DNA of 32,891 bases from IMG/VR virus record IMGVR_UViG_3300044835_000065, positions 1-32,891 of that record. The stretch is one strand, 5' to 3'. Positions 30,031-32,891 of the stretch are shown here, piece after piece (positions within the stretch are counted from its first letter, which is position 1; each line of letters begins with the position of its first letter). Made by a program: the position numbers and the translations under genes. The notes under the pieces were generated by a model. It was given only the letters and a program-made list of their open reading frames with translations. It was not told where the DNA came from and ran no database searches. This DNA is from a virus.

Positions 30031-30037
30031 AGATTTC

Positions 30038-30142
30038 GGCTTGGTATGGAGCGGTAGTGCGAGCTGGGGTCGGGTCGGGTTCGGTTTGATATGGAGTGGC
30101 TGGATGGGGTAAGGTCGTGAATGGCGAGGTGGGGCAAGGTAA
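30038..30142 (+). repeat. GGYNN pentanucleotide array, first block
   Basis: This holds 21 consecutive 5-bp units. In most, the first two bases are GG and the third C or T; the last two vary freely. The phase is strict (GG at positions 30038, 30043, 30048 and so on) with a few single-base departures. Five-base spacing is not a multiple of three, so it is not a coding repeat. Confidence 0.85.
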
Positions 30143-30144
30143 CG

Positions 30145-30182
30145 CAGTGGGTTGCCGATTCACAAGAGTCGGCCTCCCAGTG
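30145..30182 (+). other. Hairpin between the two pentanucleotide arrays
   Basis: The outer stem CAGTGGG (30145-30151) pairs with CCCAGTG (30176-30182) with one G-G mismatch. After a 2/2 internal loop, GCCGATT (30154-30160) pairs with AGTCGGC (30167-30173) with one G-U pair, leaving the loop CACAAG. It is the strongest simple hairpin in this cassette and breaks the GGYNN pattern exactly in the middle. No T-run follows. Confidence 0.7.
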
Positions 30183-30188
30183 CGAAGT

Positions 30189-30298
30189 GGCGAGGAAAGG
30201 CGTGGTGAGGAAAGGCTAGGCGAGGCAAGATCAGGCGCGGTGAGGCATGGTCGGGTGTGACGAGGTTTGGCCTGCAAAGGTTTGGCACGGCGAGGCTT
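30189..30298 (+). repeat. GGYNN pentanucleotide array, second block
   Basis: This holds 22 units with GG in most (30189, 30194, 30199 and so on), one base out of phase with the first block. Units such as GGCGA, GGTGA, GGCAC and GGTTT share only GGY. The last units form the ribosome-binding site (GGCGAGG) of the HTH gene at 30301. Confidence 0.87.
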
Positions 30299-30300
30299 TT

Positions 30301-30468
30301 ATGAGCGGTTCAGAACTAAAATTGTTGCGCAAGAAACTCGGCCTGTCGCTGGCGCAGGCCGCACGGCAGGTCGAGGTTTCTGCGCGAACGTGGGCACGGT
30401 GGGAAGCCGGGAATCAGAGAATTCCAGAGGGCGCGGTAAAGCTGTTCCGGATACTGAATCCAGGCTAG
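30301..30468 (+). CDS. Small helix-turn-helix protein (XRE-like)
   Basis: The gene encodes 55 residues. ATG 30301 follows GAGG inside the last repeat units. The sequence SELKLLRKKLGLSLAQAARQ followed by VEVSARTWARWEAGNQRIPE is a clear Cro/CI-type HTH with the usual Q-A-A and RWE pattern. At this length it is a single DNA-binding domain. It is a likely regulator of the cassette promoter. The stop falls in the stem of the hairpin at 30468-30491, and it converges on the scaffold gene. Confidence 0.75.
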   Translation: MSGSELKLLRKKLGLSLAQAARQVEVSARTWARWEAGNQRIPEGAVKLFRILNPG

Positions 30469-30491
30469 CGCCTTCATTTTCTTGAAGGCGC
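30468..30491. terminator. Hairpin between convergent HTH and scaffold genes
   Basis: GCGCCTTCA (30468-30476) and TGAAGGCGC (30483-30491) form a perfect 9-bp stem with a 6-nt loop TTTTCT. It overlaps the last codons of the scaffold gene and the stop of the HTH gene. It could end the rightward cassette transcript or slow late transcription towards the capsid gene. There is no T-run on either side, so factor-independent termination is not certain. Confidence 0.5.
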
Positions 30492-31403
30492 GCCCAGGGA
30501 TTCGCGATATTGGTCCATCGTCATGCCGGCGGCAGCGGCTTGCAGCGAGGCCATGCGGTTTTTCGCGTCCACGTCGCCGGAAAGGTACTTCGCCGTGAAT
30601 TCCTTGTCCTTTTTCAACTCGTCCAACGCTGCGGCAGCGCCGGTGGCGGTCATCCCGAAGGTTTTCGAGCCTTCGCCGGTGACCACATGCTCGCCCATCG
30701 CCTCGCCGATGGCGGCAAAGCGGGTCAGCAGGGTCTTGGTGCCGAATTTTTCCTCGAAGGCGAGCAATTCCTCGTTATTGAAGCCGAATTGCTTGGCGGC
30801 GCGGCGCCCGAGCTCCAGCTTGGCGTCGAAGAGCGCACCTTGCTCTGTTTTGAACTGCTCAAGTTCCTGCGCGTTGCGGGTGGTGACCGCCTGCGTCTGC
30901 GCGGCGTTCATTCGACCGCCATATTCCTGATACCACTTGGCGATCTCGTTGGCCTGGCGCGTCGACAGGCCTGCGGCATGGAATGCTTTGGAGGCATCGG
31001 CGACGAAACCCTTATCGCCTTCGGCGGGCGCGGGCAACTTGTAGCCTTCCGGCGTTTCCGGACGGCCGGTCGCTTTGTAGAGCCTGGCCCAACCTTCTGC
31101 GTCAGCCTCGCCCTTGGGCAATACCACCTTGTCGCCGCCCAGCAGCTTTTCAAGGTGCATGTAGCCGTTCGCCACATCCTTGGGCGTCGCCCACTGCTTA
31201 CCCTGCACGTAGGTTTTCAGCGCCGGATCGTCAATGCTGTCCACCCATGTCTTTGTTTCGGCCGCTGCGGCCGCGGTGGTGACCGCAGAGAGCGAACTGG
31301 GCGCGGCAGTCGTCGTCGCGGCGGTGGTAGCCGGCGCGGCTGCCGCAGCACTCGCCGGGGCGGCGGTGGCTGGTTCACTCGATAGCAGAGCTGCTGCTGA
31401 CAT
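30474..31403 (-). CDS. Scaffold protein
   Basis: The gene encodes 309 residues. It has an Ala/Thr/Pro-rich, disordered N-terminus (1-50). A helical region follows with WVDSIDDPALKTYVQGKQWA, KDVANGYMHLEKLLGGDKVV and LPKGEADAEGWARLYKATGR, then ETPEGYKLPAP, typical of podovirus capsid assembly scaffolds. The C-terminus is charged helix (DELKKDKEFTAKYLSGDVDA). It overlaps the previous gene by 29 bp. In most relatives the capsid gene follows at once; here about 1.4 kb of other genes intervene. Confidence 0.8.
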   Translation of the reverse strand: MSAAALLSSEPATAAPASAAAAAPATTAATTTAAPSSLSAVTTAAAAAETKTWVDSIDDPALKTYVQGKQWATPKDVANGYMHLEKLLGGDKVVLPKGEADAEGWARLYKATGRPETPEGYKLPAPAEGDKGFVADASKAFHAAGLSTRQANEIAKWYQEYGGRMNAAQTQAVTTRNAQELEQFKTEQGALFDAKLELGRRAAKQFGFNNEELLAFEEKFGTKTLLTRFAAIGEAMGEHVVTGEGSKTFGMTATGAAAALDELKKDKEFTAKYLSGDVDAKNRMASLQAAAAGMTMDQYRESLGAPSRK

Positions 31404-31683
31404 TTCTGTTGTCCTCTCTCAGATCCATGATCTGTCCATCATCAAGGCGCAGGTACGCCTGTATTCGATTCCAAACTTCGCGACGACCTTCGGCAACCAT
31501 CGTCGCGTGCGTGTCAACGATTCTGGTCACCGGCGACACGACGAGCGTGCTGCGGTCGACGAAGCAGAATTTCTTGAGGTCGGCCAGCACCAGCTCGGCG
31601 TCGGGCTTGACATTGCCAGAACCATCGAGCAGCAGCCTGAGATAGGCGCGCTTTTTGTCCCGGTAGATTTCGGGCCATGGCAT
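31375..31683 (-). CDS. Bbp19-like phage protein
   Basis: The gene encodes 102 residues; ATG 31683 follows AGGAG. The pattern AELVLADLKKFCFVDRST followed by EGRREVWNRIQAYLRLDDGQ matches the Bbp19 family named from Bordetella phage BPP-1 (a DLxxFxxxxxT stretch, then a GRRxVxxRIxxxL helix). Its function is unknown; it is always found near the portal and scaffold genes, as here. It links this phage to the BPP-1 group. Confidence 0.75.
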   Translation of the reverse strand: MPWPEIYRDKKRAYLRLLLDGSGNVKPDAELVLADLKKFCFVDRSTLVVSPVTRIVDTHATMVAEGRREVWNRIQAYLRLDDGQIMDLREDNRNVSSSSAIE

Positions 31684-31691
31684 GAAAACTC

Positions 31692-32891
31692 CTATGCCTG
31701 GATCGCGAGTTGTATCGGCGAGCCGGTGGCGAACTTGATCATCAGTCGAGTCTTGCCGGCGCCGTTGTCGTCCAAGTACATGCGAGCTCCGTTGGCGATG
31801 GGAGAGGCTGGCTCGGCGATCTCGGTCTGCTCAAAGAATCCGGACGTGGTCAGGAATGCGGGGTCAAATCTGCCGTAGGCCACGCCCGCTTTGTTCCGGA
31901 ATATCGTTTGCACGCCGTCAAAGACATGCACGCCGGAGCCGTTGGCGTCGAGAAACACCGCCGTTGCCGCACTGACGCGCTGGAACATCGTGCCACCCCA
32001 GCCCGCATTGGTCTGCTGTCCATCGTTCGTAAAGTAGGGCAGCCCGGTCCCATTCGTCTCGGGTAATGGCTGACCATTGCTGGTCTGGTAGCCGTAGATG
32101 ACGGCGGGGTTTGATCCGGTCGTGCTTGGCTGATACCAGCCGCCGGCGCCGACTTGCAGATTGAAGAACGTGCATTCCACCGGGAAGCCGGTGTAGACGC
32201 CGGGATCGCAGTAGACGCCACGGCCATAGTCGGCGGGCATCGCCGTCGAAAACCCGGAGTCCGCGGTGTTGTAGGTGTAGGTCGTGGTCGTGTTGTCGGC
32301 GATCGTGGTCAGCAGGTAGTACGTGGCGCCGCCAGCGTGCGTTGCATAAATCTTGCGCGATACCGTCCCCGACGGGCCGGTCGGGATCGCTGTGATGGCG
32401 ATCTTCCCGTTCACAGTCTTGTCGGCCACGGTCACATCGGCCGAGTACTGGCTCACGTCCGTGGTCACCGCGCTGCCGTTGACGAACGCCACTTTGACCC
32501 GGTGCACGCCGTTGTCGACGTTGCCGGCGCCGGCACCCGCCAGCGCCACTGTCGGCGCCGCCGTCAGGGCAGGTCGGTAGATGTAGAAATCGGTGAACGT
32601 GACGTTATCGGTATCGCCCAGGATGACCGCGTGCGTCATCCCGTAATGATTCAGCCGGAGTTGCTGGAACGAGCCATGACAGGTATTTGCGCCCAGGCCG
32701 TCGGGCGGATAGGTGATCCCGGTCACTTCGAGCAGAGCGCGCTCGGTGCCTGTCACGTTCGCAATCGAGCAGTTCACCACATAGAACCAACTGTTCGTGG
32801 CCCGCGTTGCCTCGAACAGCCATTGCGCCAGCGTCGCGCCACGGATTTCCAGATCGCGGTAGTAGCCGCCCGCGCACGAATCGGTGACGAT
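31692..32891 (-). CDS. Fibre or spike protein, partial (start beyond window)
   Basis: The frame stays open from the stop at 31692 to the window edge, so the N-terminus is missing and at least 399 residues are present. The first visible part (LEIRGATLAQWLFEATRATN, then LRLNHYGMTHAVILGDTDNV) has the repeating strand pattern of a pectate-lyase-like beta helix. A domain of about 80 residues follows with VKVAFVNGSAVTTDVSQYSA and YYLLTTIADNTTTTYTYNTA, like fibronectin-type modules. The C-terminal end (EPASPIANGARMYLDDNGAG and LMIKFATGSPIQLAIQA) is common in phage fibre proteins. It is unusual for such a gene to lie directly before the Bbp19-like gene. Confidence 0.7.
   Translation of the reverse strand: MVTDSCAGGYYRDLEIRGATLAQWLFEATRATNSWFYVVNCSIANVTGTERALLEVTGITYPPDGLGANTCHGSFQQLRLNHYGMTHAVILGDTDNVTFTDFYIYRPALTAAPTVALAGAGAGNVDNGVHRVKVAFVNGSAVTTDVSQYSADVTVADKTVNGKIAITAIPTGPSGTVSRKIYATHAGGATYYLLTTIADNTTTTYTYNTADSGFSTAMPADYGRGVYCDPGVYTGFPVECTFFNLQVGAGGWYQPSTTGSNPAVIYGYQTSNGQPLPETNGTGLPYFTNDGQQTNAGWGGTMFQRVSAATAVFLDANGSGVHVFDGVQTIFRNKAGVAYGRFDPAFLTTSGFFEQTEIAEPASPIANGARMYLDDNGAGKTRLMIKFATGSPIQLAIQA

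Noticed and set aside
30008-30277. 89-codon minus frame across the pentanucleotide arrays
   Set aside because: The Pro/Thr/Ser-rich product mirrors the repeats in all three phases, and there is no credible start. The region is better read as a non-coding repeat.
30038-30298. CRISPR array
   Set aside because: The units are 5 bp with no spacers and no repeat of 20-40 bp. No cas gene is present.
1-32891. Attachment site or integrase
   Set aside because: No integrase-type motif or att-like duplicated core was seen, so lysogeny cannot be judged from this window beyond the repressor-like control region.

Overview
The window is a phage genome or prophage segment of high GC content. It belongs to a podovirus whose virion genes resemble the Bordetella BPP-1 / Burkholderia BcepC6B group: a Bbp19-like protein, scaffold, capsid, T7 gp11- and gp12-like tail tube proteins, gp13- and gp14-like internal proteins and a T7-type tail fibre. 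A betaproteobacterial host is likely, but this is inferred from protein resemblance alone. The portal, terminase, integrase, polymerase and helicase genes are not in the window.

Region 1 (1-671) is a control region. Two overlapping leftward genes encode helix-turn-helix proteins, and the proximal one appears to be read from a leaderless extended -10 promoter. Two copies of the palindrome TTGCC-N4-GGCAA lie between them and the rightward operon. Region 2 (672-8605, + strand) is an early or accessory operon of small genes, most joined by ATGA or GTGA overlaps. It includes an alanine-repeat protein, a DUF7694-like protein, a YqaJ/lambda-exonuclease-like nuclease with a probable ssDNA-handling partner, a degenerate HNH plus HTH protein, a zinc-ribbon protein, a MazG-like protein and an ASCH-domain protein. 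It also holds a partial gene duplication and a 139-bp element bounded by 17-bp inverted repeats.

Region 3 (8608-29327, - strand, read right to left) is the late operon: major capsid, small head or tail proteins, a collagen-like fibre protein, tail tube A and B, a lambda-R-type endolysin with a holin-like protein, a lipoprotein, small membrane proteins, an HNH nuclease, and four or five internal (ejection) proteins. One ejection protein carries an ADP-ribosyltransferase domain. The tail fibre and a coiled-coil protein end the operon. Region 4 (30474-32891, - strand) carries the scaffold, the Bbp19-like protein and an incomplete fibre or spike gene.

Between capsid and scaffold, on the opposite strand, lies a cassette (about 29341-30468) with its own putative promoter/operator, a 202-residue protein of unknown function, two arrays of a GGYNN pentanucleotide repeat separated by a strong hairpin, and a small HTH gene whose ribosome-binding site lies in the last repeat units. 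This is the best candidate in the window for an undescribed system. The ejected ADP-ribosyltransferase and the leaderless regulator with twin operators come next.
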